DNA of 64,000 nt, from contig NZ_JAUDRH010000007.1 in NCBI RefSeq assembly GCF_030381805.1, positions 62,001 through 126,000 on the forward strand, written 5' to 3'. A program made the position numbers and the translations under genes. Position 1 is the first letter of the stretch; each line of letters starts with the position of its first letter. Of the stretch, positions 1 to 9,817 are shown piece by piece. Under the pieces are notes generated by a model. The model saw nothing but the letters and a program-made list of their open reading frames with translations. It was not told the DNA's origin and searched no databases. Source of the stretch: Chlorogloeopsis sp. ULAP01 (GTDB taxonomy: Bacteria; Cyanobacteriota; Cyanobacteriia; Cyanobacteriales; Nostocaceae).

Positions 1-1807
1 CTTTGGCTGCTAATGCCAAAAGAGTTTCCTGAGTCAGATTATCTTTGCTGTTGATCTCATAGGTATCTGCCAGAATACTACTACCTACCACATCCAGACT
101 TTGATTCAAAAAGCCAGCACAGCAGGCATGACGCTGAATCTTGCCACTGGAAGTTTTGGGGATGCTTCCCGGTTTGAGTAGCAGCACACCATATACTTGC
201 AATTCATGATTTTCTGCGATCGCTTGCCGAATAGCTGCAATAACTTCGTTGACATCCAAATGCCGCAGGTAACTCCGCTTCACTTCTTGCACAATCACTA
301 GCCGTTCTTCGCCTGCAACATCAATTGCACACGCCGCACCTGCCGCAGATTGCAGTGTCGGATGGCTTTTTTCGACTGTGATTTCAATGTCCTGGGGGTA
401 ATGATTGCGACCGCGAATAATAATTAAGTCTTTGAGACGACCAGTAATAAACATTTCCCCTGCATGGAAAAATCCTAAGTCTCCCGTGCGTAGAAATGTA
501 TCCTCACCTGTATCTTTAATTTGCGCTGCAAAAGTACGCTTTGTTTCTTCAGTTCGGTTCCAATAACCACCAGCAATACTTGCACCCGACACCCAAATTT
601 CTCCGACTTGATCAGCTAAACAGGGAGTTAAAGTTTTAGGATCTACGACAATAATTTTTTGTTGCAACTGGCTTTGACCACAGCCAATCAAAGTACGGGC
701 ATTGCCATTATCTTCCCTGGTTGCTACAACTTGGTTTTGTTCCAAACTAGAAGCCTGAAATGTTTTCACTGTCGGGGGTGCTGCCTTTTTACCACCAGCA
801 ACTAGTAAAGTAGCCTCAGCGAGTCCATAGCAGGGGTAAAATGCTTCATAGTGAAAGCCACAATCAGCAAAAGTGCTAGCAAACTGTTCCAAAGTTTCGC
901 GACGAATCGGTTCAGCGCCATTAAAGGCTACGTTCCAGCTGCTGAGGTCAAGAGTCTGCCGTTCTTCGGGAGTAATCTTGCGAATGCATAGGTCATAAGC
1001 AAAATTGGGGCCGCCACTAGTCGTGGCTTTGTAGCGAGTAATTGCTTGCAACCAGCGTACAGGTCGTTGTAAAAAGTCTACTGGCGACATCAGTGTTGTC
1101 GGAAAACCACTGTAAACTGGCTGAAGAATTCCACCAATCAAACCCATATCATGGTATGGTGGCAACCAGATTACACCCCTACTGTTGGGTGTATGCTCGA
1201 AACACTGCTGAATTTGAGCTGAGTTATGTAGCAAGTGAGTGTGACTGAGCATCACTCCTTTGGGAATTCCTGTAGAACCAGAGGTGTACTGAAGAAATGC
1301 CAGTGTGTCACTAGTAATAACTGGTTTTTCCCATTTTTGTTCCCAGCTAATTTCTAGGTTGTTAGTTGCTATCCAGCGCAGAGTCTTAAGAGCCGGAAAA
1401 TCGATACTTTTACGTTCGATATTTGATAAAACGTCGGTATTTGTGAGTGCGATCGCTGCTTGTGCGTCTGTCACTATTGCTTGCAATCGCGACAGAGACT
1501 GGTTAGCGCGGGGTGGATAAGCTGGAACAGCAACAACTCCCGCATACAGACAACCAAAAAACGCTGCGACAAACTCCAAACCAGGAGAGTACAGTAACAA
1601 TGCTCTACCACCAGTGGCATCTATTGATTGCAGGTAAGCAGCGATTTGTCTTGCCTTTCGATCCAATTCTTGATAAGTAAAGCTACTTACTTCTGTTTCT
1701 CCATTCACTAGAAAGGTAAAAGCCAGTTGATCTGGCTGGTGTAATGTTCTGTAGCGTAGCAGGTCTACAAAAGTGGAAACTTTCAGATTATGTAAGGAGT
1801 TAGTCAT
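1..1807 (-). CDS. Fatty acyl-AMP ligase (FAAL), 3' part cut by window edge
   Basis: The minus strand encodes about 602 residues from ATG at 1807 to the window edge with no stop. It is an adenylate-forming enzyme expected to activate a fatty acid as acyl-AMP for transfer to an acyl carrier protein. The AMP-binding core YTSGSTGIPKGV lies at residues 174-185, followed by WLPPYHDMGLIGG, NGAEPIR, FYPCYGLAE and the hinge TGRLKDLIIIRGRNHYPQDIE, whose shape is typical of FAALs rather than acyl-CoA ligases. The reading continues past the usual FAAL end (SSGKIQRHACC) into a linker, so the full protein may carry an acyl carrier or polyketide/peptide synthase module beyond the window. Family assignment is firm; substrate and pathway are not visible. 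Confidence 0.93.
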   Translation of the reverse strand, partial: MTNSLHNLKVSTFVDLLRYRTLHQPDQLAFTFLVNGETEVSSFTYQELDRKARQIAAYLQSIDATGGRALLLYSPGLEFVAAFFGCLYAGVVAVPAYPPRANQSLSRLQAIVTDAQAAIALTNTDVLSNIERKSIDFPALKTLRWIATNNLEISWEQKWEKPVITSDTLAFLQYTSGSTGIPKGVMLSHTHLLHNSAQIQQCFEHTPNSRGVIWLPPYHDMGLIGGILQPVYSGFPTTLMSPVDFLQRPVRWLQAITRYKATTSGGPNFAYDLCIRKITPEERQTLDLSSWNVAFNGAEPIRRETLEQFASTFADCGFHYEAFYPCYGLAEATLLVAGGKKAAPPTVKTFQASSLEQNQVVATREDNGNARTLIGCGQSQLQQKIIVVDPKTLTPCLADQVGEIWVSGASIAGGYWNRTEETKRTFAAQIKDTGEDTFLRTGDLGFFHAGEMFITGRLKDLIIIRGRNHYPQDIEITVEKSHPTLQSAAGAACAIDVAGEERLVIVQEVKRSYLRHLDVNEVIAAIRQAIAENHELQVYGVLLLKPGSIPKTSSGKIQRHACCAGFLNQSLDVVGSSILADTYEINSKDNLTQETLLALAAK

Positions 1808-1938
1808 CTTACTTGTGTCTAGTGAAACAGTCACCCTGAGACATTCAAAGTTGATAAATGCTTGCTTTTAACCAAATTATTTGCCCTGCACATTATTTAT
1901 TAACTTTGTCGGCACATTTAAATTAACGATGGTTCAAT

Positions 1939-2196
1939 TTATGCACTTTTCGGATACAGGTGAGGGACAAACTCCAATGGCTCCCGTTTGAGCGCTTTGT
2001 TGGTTTTTCCAAGTAAATATTTCAATACATATTTTTTGCTGGGCTGGCGGGACAAAGCCTTGCTCATGGAAATTCCGATATTGGAGTCTGATATTATTTG
2101 GCTAATTGAGTAATCACTTGCGGTCTGCCAATTTTCTTCAAAATTATATTTTTTGTTATATTTCTTAACACTCGCACTAAAAATAGCTCGATGCAA
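1939..2196 (-). CDS. Hypothetical small protein (85 aa), weak
   Basis: An 85-codon frame starting at TTG. The peptide is basic and ends HLYPKSA; I recognise no family, signal peptide or membrane segment. It sits between the acyl-AMP ligase start and a stretch with no clear gene. The lack of an ATG start and of a convincing ribosome-binding site makes this doubtful; it could be a gene remnant. Confidence 0.25.
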   Translation of the reverse strand: MHRAIFSASVKKYNKKYNFEENWQTASDYSISQIISDSNIGISMSKALSRQPSKKYVLKYLLGKTNKALKREPLEFVPHLYPKSA

Positions 2197-2536
2197 TATG
2201 AGGTGATTTAATTACCCAAAAACTGAAATACTGTATCAAAAGAATTCTATGACCAAGTTTGAGCAGTTAGTGAAGCGAGATGATTTTTAGCTCATTAATT
2301 TCGTCTGTTTGTAAAGCGAATGGCAAATGCTCGTGCAACTGCCTCTGCCTTTGTATCACAAGTAAATTGATAGGTGTTTTAACCCAAATTCACAATTTAT
2401 AGACATATTTGGGCAATCCCATTGAATCTCCAAGACAGCATCTTTGATTTGCTTGGGTTGCCCAATAAAAGTTCGCTTTTCGCCTGCATCTCATGCTTAA
2501 TGTGACACCATTTGTTAAGTTAGATACTTATTCCCC
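2197..2536. other. Intergenic, possible short coding remnant
   Basis: No intact gene is seen. On the minus strand near 2295-2380 a frame bounded by stops spells a protein-like tail containing CDTKAEAVARAFAIRF; it lacks a start codon and may be the last piece of a lost gene. The rest is AT-rich without recognisable signals. Confidence 0.3.
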
Positions 2537-2878
2537 TTAATGTTCCATCCAGCACAATAATCCTAGAGCTTGCTCCATTTGGGTTTTAAGTTTGCCACCA
2601 GTGACTTTTAATTTGAGCTCATCTTGTAATAACACTTTGATACTGTTGAATGCTGGAGGTAATCTTCTGGCTTCTGGAATTCCCAGAGGAGGAACTAAAG
2701 GATGGTTTTGTGTTGGTATTTGCCAAGTATCTGGAATAAATTTAGTCTCAACTGTCAGACTTGGAGTTTCCCAGGGATCGGGAATGAGTTCTACAGGTAA
2801 GCTAGATTTTTGGGGTGGATTTCTAGATATATTCTTTAACATAACTTTCGCCTCTGAAATTATGTTTGTATCGTCCAC
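2537..2878 (-). CDS. Hypothetical protein (113 aa)
   Basis: A 113-codon frame from GTG at 2878 (an internal ATG gives about 102 residues). The N-terminal half is proline-rich with two related stretches, LIPDPWETPSLTVETK and FIPDTWQIP, and the C-terminal part is a short charged helix-like segment. No known domain is recognised. The antisense frame at 2592-2882 is judged a shadow because the minus frame has the more protein-like composition, but neither is proven. Confidence 0.4.
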   Translation of the reverse strand: MDDTNIISEAKVMLKNISRNPPQKSSLPVELIPDPWETPSLTVETKFIPDTWQIPTQNHPLVPPLGIPEARRLPPAFNSIKVLLQDELKLKVTGGKLKTQMEQALGLLCWMEH

Positions 2879-3050
2879 CTAAGCTTGTTTACAGTAGTTA
2901 TGAACAAGCTTTCCTTTAATTATATTTTAACAAGAATTGATTGGTATAATTCTTGATTTTATGGTGTTTGTTTGGTTCAGGGAAAATAAACTTAACTTTT
3001 GACCAAATTGCCAATACCATATCTGCAATAGTCTGGAAAATTAGTAAGAT

Positions 3051-3590
3051 TTAGATGGATGGCGCTACTTTCCCTAACTGTGTAGCTTCGGTTTTACTTG
3101 CATTAACAGGGCGCCGTACAGTCAAGACTGAACAAGAGGCATGGTGTAGGACGTAATTACTGACACTACCTAAAAATAACTCAAGAAGATCAGAACGACC
3201 TCTATGCCCTATTACAATTAAGTCATATTTGCCATTACGGGCAAATTCACAGATGGTGCGCCCAGGGCTACCTGGTTGTTGATCAAATTCAGTACTGACA
3301 CCACTATTGGTTGCTTCCTCTGCAAGCGATCGCAACATCTCTAGTCCTTGGTTAGCGAACTTTTCTCACTGCTTTTGCTGCATTTCCAAAATTTCGGTAC
3401 TCATTCCTAGCCCCAGGTAGTATTCAGGGCTAGATAGTAAAGAAATATCTGGGCTTCCCTCTTCTTCTGACGACAGTACGTGCAATAACGTCAGGTTAGC
3501 TTGTACAGCCTTCGCTAAGGCTAATGCTTCTTCAAAAACACTCCTACCGATGATAGATGTATCTAATGCAACTAGTATTTTGTGAAACAT
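3051..3590 (-). pseudogene. Universal stress protein (UspA family) split by an in-frame TGA
   Basis: Reading from ATG at 3590 gives MFHKILVALDTSIIGRSVFEEAL, the first strand and helix of a UspA fold, up to MQQKQ, then a TGA at 3366-3368. The same frame continues without a shift as EKFANQGLEMLRSLAEEA and on to the C-terminal ATP-binding signature VIGHRGRSDLLELFLGSVSNYVL and SVLTVRRP. Homologues usually have a tryptophan at the stop position, so TGG to TGA is the simplest explanation. The intact protein would be about 179 residues, normal for the family. Either a recent pseudogene or a sequencing error; internal re-initiation would only give a C-terminal half. Confidence 0.85.
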
Positions 3591-3959
3591 ATTAGTTTGC
3601 CTCCAAACTTTTTTACCTAAGCTTTTAAGGCGTTGAGTCAACAACCAATCGCATTGTGGCTCTCTTTGATGACTCTGTATTTACTTATTGTTAATCGCTT
3701 TCACTTATATTTATAAGAAAACAATTTGAGGAACTTGTGAAGGCATAGTAGAGAGTTAAGAAAATTCTGAATTACAATGCCAAAACAGTGATTTAATAAT
3801 GGGAATATACTTTGTTAGAGCAAAAACTAGATGTCTGATAGTTTTAAATACAGCAATTAATATAAGATTTTTCATGAAGCAAAGATATGCAATAATTAAT
3901 ATTGAAAGCGGCTACTAATTAAACATCAAATTTTAAGCAGCTTCGTTCCCGCAGAAATT
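3591..3959. other. Intergenic, no feature seen
   Basis: About 370 bases of AT-rich sequence between the stress-protein gene and the acetyltransferase, both on the minus strand. It should contain the stress-gene promoter, but I see no clear box, terminator or coding remnant. Confidence 0.4.
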
Positions 3960-4496
3960 TTAGTTATAAGTGTGAGAGAAAATAGATGAAACTGTTAAAC
4001 GGTACAATAAATGCGGTAAATCTGCGTGGATAATCTCACAATTATATTGGAATCCTAACTTTTCCATAACTCTTTGGGAAGCTAGATTAGTTGTGAGAGT
4101 CAAGCAAATAACTTCCTGTAAATTTAGCACTTCAAAACCAATTTTTAAGATTTCTTTACCCATTTCTGTAGCTAATCCTTTTCCCCAAAATTTAGTTATT
4201 AAAGCATAAGCTAATTCTACTTCTTTCTTCCCTTCTATATCGATATTGCGAAGCCCAGCACGACCAACAAACTGATTATTAACTTTATTCCGAAACACCC
4301 ATAATCCGAATCCATAAAGCTGCCAATGATACAAGTTATTTAAAATAAAAAGCCGTGTTTCTTCATCAGAGCGAACACCGCCTAAAGTTGCCATAACTTG
4401 TTTATCTCGGTGCATACGATGAAGTTCATTTAAATGTTGCAATTGCAGTCGTTCAGCCGTCAGCCGAGGAGTAGTAAATGTTTCTATTAACTCCAT
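3960..4496 (-). CDS. GNAT-family N-acetyltransferase (RimJ/RimL type)
   Basis: A 178-residue protein with the RimJ/RimL layout: an N-terminal TPRLTAERLQLQHL strand, a central GFGLWVFRNKVNNQFVGRAGLR segment, the acetyl-CoA loop region ELAYALITKFWGKGLATEMGKEIL and the C-terminal VICLTLTTNLASQRVMEKLGFQ. Such enzymes move an acetyl group from acetyl-CoA to an amine; the acceptor cannot be told from sequence. It is a stand-alone gene 117 bases downstream of surE on the same strand. Confidence 0.88.
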   Translation of the reverse strand: MELIETFTTPRLTAERLQLQHLNELHRMHRDKQVMATLGGVRSDEETRLFILNNLYHWQLYGFGLWVFRNKVNNQFVGRAGLRNIDIEGKKEVELAYALITKFWGKGLATEMGKEILKIGFEVLNLQEVICLTLTTNLASQRVMEKLGFQYNCEIIHADLPHLLYRLTVSSIFSHTYN

Positions 4497-4613
4497 ATTA
4501 TTTAACTACAGCAGTTTTTTATGAAAAGGCAAAGACTATTTTATATTCGTATGGTCAAACCCAGTCCACATTTGCGATCGCATGAAGTCTATTGCCTAAC
4601 CAGGCTACTTAAT

Positions 4614-5330
4614 TTAAACCCTTAACTGAGTGACTGCAATTTTACCTGCAAAACAGACATCAACATCGCTGCCAGGAGTGCGATCGCGCTCTTGATAAAT
4701 GCCAACGTAATAAAATTCATCACCCTCAATCCGGTAATTAACAGGTAATGGTTTGGTACAAGGCTGGCAAAACACGACTTCTGGATCGGGTTCTCCTGGT
4801 AGTAGATGGGGTAAATTCACATTCCAGAATGTTCCTGGTTCTAAAGGACGGTTAAGCAAGTCAGTTAAAATATTTGTTGTCCACCGTGCAGCCACATCCC
4901 AATCTACATTCAGCTTACCCTTACAATAGTGAGAAACTGCAATTCCCGGAATACCATGCATAGCTGCTTCTCGCACGGCGGCGACAGTACCAGAGATGTA
5001 AGCATCTACTCCCAAGTTGCCACCCGCATTTATGCCTGAAACTACAAATTGAATATTCTCGCAAATATGTGTGAGTGCGATTCTGACGCAATCGGCGGGA
5101 GTGCCTGCAATTGCATATTCAGAATCTGAGCGACGGTGGACGTAAATAGGACTAGTTGTGGTAACTTGATGAGCACAGCCTGATAAATGATCTTTGGGAG
5201 CAGCAATAATTACTGGGTAACCCTTAGTTACTTGTTCCTGGTTGCTAGTGCTGAGATTATTGATTGCTTTCATCAGCGCCCTAATGCCTGGGGCGTCTAT
5301 ACCATCATCATTAGTCAGAATTAGAGTCAT
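4614..5330 (-). CDS. surE: 5'-nucleotidase SurE
   Basis: A 238-residue SurE phosphatase. The metal-binding TNDDGIDAPG is at residues 6-15 (Asp8, Asp9), with Ser50 in the APKDHLSGCAHQVT loop and Asn101 in SGINAGGNLG, the four usual metal ligands. SurE removes phosphate from nucleoside 5'- and 3'-monophosphates in the cytoplasm and is linked to stationary-phase survival in other bacteria. Length and start codon fit the family. A tail beyond the core domain (CFAGKIAVTQLRV) matches longer cyanobacterial versions. Confidence 0.95.
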   Translation of the reverse strand: MTLILTNDDGIDAPGIRALMKAINNLSTSNQEQVTKGYPVIIAAPKDHLSGCAHQVTTTSPIYVHRRSDSEYAIAGTPADCVRIALTHICENIQFVVSGINAGGNLGVDAYISGTVAAVREAAMHGIPGIAVSHYCKGKLNVDWDVAARWTTNILTDLLNRPLEPGTFWNVNLPHLLPGEPDPEVVFCQPCTKPLPVNYRIEGDEFYYVGIYQERDRTPGSDVDVCFAGKIAVTQLRV

Positions 5331-6342
5331 AAGATTTTGTAGAAGGCAGAGGGCAGAAGTTAGAAGACTGTTTAGTTCTGCTATTTAGTAATTAACATTT
5401 TGTCTTTGATTATATTAACCTACATGATTTACTATAATTTTTATCTAAGGATTCTGGATTGTATTGCTTAATTGTAAATTCAATAATGACTTTATACAAT
5501 TTTTACAAAAAATCAAATAATATTCATACACAAGATAAAAAATTTTTGTAAATTAGAAATCAGACTTAGTCAATAGCTGCGTCTAAATCATGGCGCTGTG
5601 GAAAACAGATAAATTATTAGTACATGATTTAATACCTCATGATTAAAGCAGCATATACAAACTATCTACACGTATCCCGTTATAGTCATCGAGGCAGTAT
5701 TTATTTATTGTCGTTTAAATTCAATGTGATTGCGGAAGCTGGAGAAACTCCGCCTTAAATTAATTTAATTAACTGTGAATAATTTAAAAATTACACTTAG
5801 ATCTAAGTGTAGTTAATCTCTCTATTTGAATTAAATTTATCATTTTGATTTCTAACGCTGCACATCGAAATAAGCAGCCTTTTCAATTGTCATGTAGCAA
5901 GGCAGACCAAATTACTAGTGCATATTTGTCAATCTCAAAATTAGATAATAGCTTTTAAATTCACATCAATATTCTACCAACAGCCATTAGGCAAGCCCAC
6001 CGCCCTTGTTACCAAGTTAACCCTAGTAATGAGAACTAAAGCCTTCGGCTCTAGCTGATGAAGTTAGATGAATTCTCTAGTTTTCTACCTAATTAAATCG
6101 TAAAGTCTCCTACTTTAGTTTTATTGTTTATTTTTTAAAGAACAAAAGTATGGATTAGATAATTAGCACAGTTAAAAGTAACAAATAAGGCAATATTCAA
6201 ATAAGTTGAGAAGTGATTAGACTAAATCGTGTTCAAAAATAAAACAATTAATCACAGATATACTGGGAACAAATCGAAAGGGAAAGACCAGTTTATCTAT
6301 ATGAATTCAATTTCTGTTAGTAGTAAATAGGAAATAAATTGT
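5331..6342. other. Long AT-rich intergenic region
   Basis: About one kilobase separating minus-strand surE from the plus-strand acyltransferase. I find no credible gene. It contains a small hairpin near 5733-5755 (arms GCGGA/TCCGC) and a perfect 20-base palindrome at 5792-5811, listed separately. The right part must contain the acyltransferase promoter. Confidence 0.5.
5792..5811. repeat. Perfect 20-bp palindrome
   Basis: TACACTTAGATCTAAGTGTA is its own reverse complement over all 20 bases, centred on AGATCT. It lies 530 bases upstream of the acyltransferase gene in otherwise AT-rich DNA. It could be an operator for a dimeric regulator or a cruciform-forming repeat; no downstream T-run supports a terminator. 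Confidence 0.6.
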
Positions 6343-7527
6343 ATGACTCACATAGTTCATAAGCCTAATGACAAAAAACCACATCTGTATTACTTAGATG
6401 GTTTACGTGGACTGGCTGCTTTATATGTGTTAATTGTTCATATTCAGCCATTAATGGGAGAGCCATTACCGATATGGTTGAACATTTTTCAAGCAACGAT
6501 GAAATATGGTCGTGTGAGTGTTGTAGTTTTTATTATACTTTCTGGTTATGGATTGATGCTGTCGGTAATTCGTTCGCCAAGTAATTCTATCTCTGGAGGT
6601 TTTCTGGGTTATATTAAAAGGCGATCGCAGCGAATTTTACCTGCTTATTATGCTGCTCTTGTTTTCTGTATAATTTTAGCTGCTGGTATATTAGCACTAG
6701 AAAAATTTACAAGTTTTAGCTGGGATTTACAGCGTGGAGAATATCATTTTTCTCCTTATTTTTCTATGATTGATGTTGTCTATCACCTACTATTAATTCA
6801 CAATCTTAGTCCTGATATCTTTATGTCCATTAATCCACCATTATGGACTGTTGCTACCGAGTGGCATTTATACTTTTTATTTCCACTATTATTGCTACCT
6901 TTATGGCGGCGTTTTAACTTATTCTTCTTATTCATCACCGCCTCTTTAATTGGATTAGCACCATTGTATGTTTTAAATGGATTTTTTGAATCTGCTAGCC
7001 CTTGGTTTCTGGGCATATTTGTGATGGGAATGGCAGCAGCTGATATTGGATTTTCGCAAAAACCCCGGCTGATTGCCTTAAGAAATTCTCTACCGTGGGG
7101 TAAGCTAGCAACTATATTTGTAGTAATTGCATTCTTAACTGAGTGGAGACGACTAGGTTTACATATATGGATTAGCGAGTATTTTTTTGGTTTCGCAACC
7201 GCTTGTCTATTTATTTACTTTACCAAGTTAGTAACCGAAGGCAAAAAACCACCTCGAATTCTGCGTCTATTTGAGCATCCTTTGGCGATCGCGTTGGGGG
7301 CATTTTCCTATAGTTTATATCTCATTCACGGCCCAATCATCACACTTATAAGTCGCTTGCTTTTGAGCCTAAATTTATCTCCTACTGTGTTTGGAGTGGC
7401 ATCGTACCTACTTGGTGTAGTAATGTCGTTACTCTTTGCCTACCTATTTTATTTGGTTTTTGAGCGACCGTTGATGTCTAATTTCTTAAAGAAGCGCAAA
7501 GTCAAAGAAGCTGTAAAGTCACTGTAA
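6343..7527 (+). CDS. Acyltransferase 3 family membrane protein (OafA/YrhL-like)
   Basis: A 394-residue integral membrane protein. It begins with the family hallmark YYLDGLRGLAALYVLIVH (His33 probably catalytic) and has about ten hydrophobic segments, including VVFIILSGYGLML and the C-terminal FSYSLYLIHGPI motif. Such enzymes O-acetylate or acylate cell-surface sugars from the membrane. Its 3' end overlaps the convergent histidine kinase gene by 26 bases. The acceptor is unknown; the polysaccharide region lies 34 kb away, so a link is speculative. Confidence 0.92.
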   Translation: MTHIVHKPNDKKPHLYYLDGLRGLAALYVLIVHIQPLMGEPLPIWLNIFQATMKYGRVSVVVFIILSGYGLMLSVIRSPSNSISGGFLGYIKRRSQRILPAYYAALVFCIILAAGILALEKFTSFSWDLQRGEYHFSPYFSMIDVVYHLLLIHNLSPDIFMSINPPLWTVATEWHLYFLFPLLLLPLWRRFNLFFLFITASLIGLAPLYVLNGFFESASPWFLGIFVMGMAAADIGFSQKPRLIALRNSLPWGKLATIFVVIAFLTEWRRLGLHIWISEYFFGFATACLFIYFTKLVTEGKKPPRILRLFEHPLAIALGAFSYSLYLIHGPIITLISRLLLSLNLSPTVFGVASYLLGVVMSLLFAYLFYLVFERPLMSNFLKKRKVKEAVKSL

Positions 7528-8956
7528 ATATGCTGCCTTCACCCAAGCGCGATCGTACTGATACGCTCCCACCCATACCCTCTACCAATGTCTTGACAAT
7601 TGATAAGCCTAAACCGGTACCACCAGTAGCATGATTGCGAGATTCATCTACCCGATAAAATCTCTCAAAAATCCGCGCTTGATGTTGCAAAGGAATACCA
7701 TCACCTTGATCGCAGACTTGAATTATTGCCTCTTGCCCTTCCTGACTTAACTTTATGAGAATGGGCGTACCAGGTGCAGAATACTTAACAGCGTTATCAA
7801 TTAAATTCAATAGTACTTGTTTGAGGCGGTTGCGATCTGCTTTCACTTGAATAAGATTGCTTGCTTCGATATTGATAACTCTTTCACTATACTGTTTTGC
7901 CATTCCTACTATTTCTGTTACCAAGTCATTCAGCATACATGGCTGAATGTGAAAATGCAGATAACCGCTATCTGCTCGCGCCAAATCAAGTAAATCCCGT
8001 AGCAGGCGAATAGTATGTTCTGTTTCCGATGCCGCAGTTGCCAAGGCTTCTTTTTGCATTTCTGTTAAATTATGCTGCCGTCGTAAAACACTTTGCAAGT
8101 AGCCATGTACTATCGTCAACGGCGTACGTAACTCGTGGGAAACATTACTCACAAATTGTCGCTCTTGCTCCCAAGATTGGGCAAGACGAGATAGCATCAT
8201 GTTAAAAGTTTGAGCTAATTCTTTAACTTCCTTAGGCGCATGATCTAAATGCAGTTGTGTTTGTGGTAAATCTTGGGCAGAAATCACAGCTGTCATCTGA
8301 CTAAGCTGGCGTAGAGGATGCAAAGAACGCTGAACATAAAATGCGATCGCTCCTGAAATCACTACAATTACCAAGAAACTAGCAATCCTCATATTCCGCG
8401 TTATCGCCAAAAACATCATCTGTTCGCTGGTGATATCCTGCACTACAAATAACTTCCCCAAATCCTTAGCCTGCACTTGTAAAGAGTTGCCACACAAAAT
8501 AAAGTAGCGCTGGTTAATTTGATGAATTTGTGGATTAAGGGGCATCTCGGCTAGAGACATTAACTGAGTTAGTCTTGCGCGAGAAAAATTATCGGCAGTT
8601 GTTGAGGTTGCCAAAATTTTCTGATCAGAGCTTTTTACCCACAAAAAGATATTTGTAGAAGTTAAATTATTAATTGCTTTTTGCACACCAATTTCTGGCG
8701 GCATCATTTCACTATATATTTCCACATCACGCGGAAATCTTACAGCTATGTGTTCTATATTTTGCTTATTACTGTTAATTAATATTTTCTGCATTTCCCA
8801 GCTAGCCCAGATAGCAATGCTACCAATGCCTAAAGCTGAAACTACAGCAATCCCAATTGTTAAGCGTAATCTTAACGAAAAGGCGTTAATTTTGCTCCAA
8901 ATTTTGATAATCTCATTCACTATTTGCTTTGGTAGGGTTAGTAATGCGATCGGCAC
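7502..8956 (-). CDS. Membrane sensor histidine kinase, orphan
   Basis: A 484-residue sensor kinase with transmembrane segments at about 31-55 and 191-207 enclosing a periplasmic sensor of about 135 residues, then a HAMP linker, a HisKA domain with FVSNVSHELRTP (phospho-acceptor His274), and a HATPase domain with N box LLNLIDNAVKYS, G1 CDQGDGIP, F box IFERFYRVDES and G2 GGTGLGLSIVKTL. All catalytic boxes are present. It starts with GTG. No response regulator gene is adjacent, so its partner is elsewhere. The sensor region gives no ligand clue. Confidence 0.94.
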   Translation of the reverse strand: MPIALLTLPKQIVNEIIKIWSKINAFSLRLRLTIGIAVVSALGIGSIAIWASWEMQKILINSNKQNIEHIAVRFPRDVEIYSEMMPPEIGVQKAINNLTSTNIFLWVKSSDQKILATSTTADNFSRARLTQLMSLAEMPLNPQIHQINQRYFILCGNSLQVQAKDLGKLFVVQDITSEQMMFLAITRNMRIASFLVIVVISGAIAFYVQRSLHPLRQLSQMTAVISAQDLPQTQLHLDHAPKEVKELAQTFNMMLSRLAQSWEQERQFVSNVSHELRTPLTIVHGYLQSVLRRQHNLTEMQKEALATAASETEHTIRLLRDLLDLARADSGYLHFHIQPCMLNDLVTEIVGMAKQYSERVINIEASNLIQVKADRNRLKQVLLNLIDNAVKYSAPGTPILIKLSQEGQEAIIQVCDQGDGIPLQHQARIFERFYRVDESRNHATGGTGLGLSIVKTLVEGMGGSVSVRSRLGEGSIFTVTLQLL

Positions 8957-9017
8957 AAGTTAATTGCCTTAACAAAATTATCCACTATGCCGATGCACAA
9001 GAAAAAATTATAGCTAT

Positions 9018-9482
9018 TTATAAGGTATAAGGTGCATAGCCAAAAGTAGCATTAAACGCACGGCACCAAACCGCCACTGATTTAAATTCCTCCAATTTCA
9101 CATTACTAGGAATAGCATAGCGCTGAGTGCCACTTATTTTTTGCAAACGAGCAATTCTCATGTAATCTTTTTCTTTGATACCAGATACTGGCACCGTACT
9201 ATTTCGATAAAGAATAACAAATAAGTCAGGGCCTCGGTTAGTCTTAAAGTTCTGATCAAACTCTAGATAACGCTGTCCTTTTTCTGTGACAAATTTAATC
9301 ATCCCCTGAGTTGGTTGTTCCGCAGATTTAAATACACCAGTCTTGGCAGCAGATGTTGTACTTTGTGCGGTTACAACTGCTGGAGTAGTTTCAGGATTTG
9401 TCTGATTAGAGCTTACCTGTTTTGTACAGCCTACTATTAAAAGAGTAGCGATACTAAAAATTGCAAAATGTTTGAACTTCAT
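9018..9482 (-). CDS. DM13-domain lipoprotein
   Basis: A 154-residue predicted lipoprotein: the signal peptide ends in LLIVGC, giving lipidated Cys19, followed by a Ser/Thr/Gln-rich linker and a DM13-like domain (about residues 48-154) with the typical GPDLFVILYRN and SVAVWCRAFNATFGYAPY elements. DM13 domains are small electron-transfer or structural domains that often carry the conserved cysteine seen here at VWC. It lies just upstream of the histidine kinase on the same strand in reverse order, without evidence of co-transcription. Confidence 0.85.
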   Translation of the reverse strand: MKFKHFAIFSIATLLIVGCTKQVSSNQTNPETTPAVVTAQSTTSAAKTGVFKSAEQPTQGMIKFVTEKGQRYLEFDQNFKTNRGPDLFVILYRNSTVPVSGIKEKDYMRIARLQKISGTQRYAIPSNVKLEEFKSVAVWCRAFNATFGYAPYTL

Positions 9483-9817
9483 AAGTTTTAAGTAATAAAA
9501 GAAAGCTATTTAATATGCTTGGTGATAAGCCCACAGGCTAAAGCCTTATTTTGGCAGGCATGGTACACTGTGAACAGACACAAGGTGGTTTTGCTTCTGC
9601 TAGTAGCCGCCTTACAGCGCGTTTATGTGTAGTCGCACCCTTAAGGTGTGAAAGCTACCGTTAACTGAACCGTATTAAACTACAATTACAATTTAAATCT
9701 TCTAGGTATTCTCAAAATTAATTTAAGCTGAGAATTGGATGAAAGTTTCTACAATTTTTCTAAGATATTTTAATTCTTGTCGTCTAACGTATTTTCAAAA
9801 GAATCACTTTGTAATTT
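9483..9817. other. Intergenic, no feature seen
   Basis: About 335 bases between the DM13 gene and the GT39-like gene. Short open frames here lack protein character. No terminator with a T-run or clear promoter boxes could be assigned. Confidence 0.4.

Noticed and set aside
7502..8956. Two-component system with local partner
   Set aside because: No response regulator lies next to the histidine kinase; both neighbours are unrelated genes.
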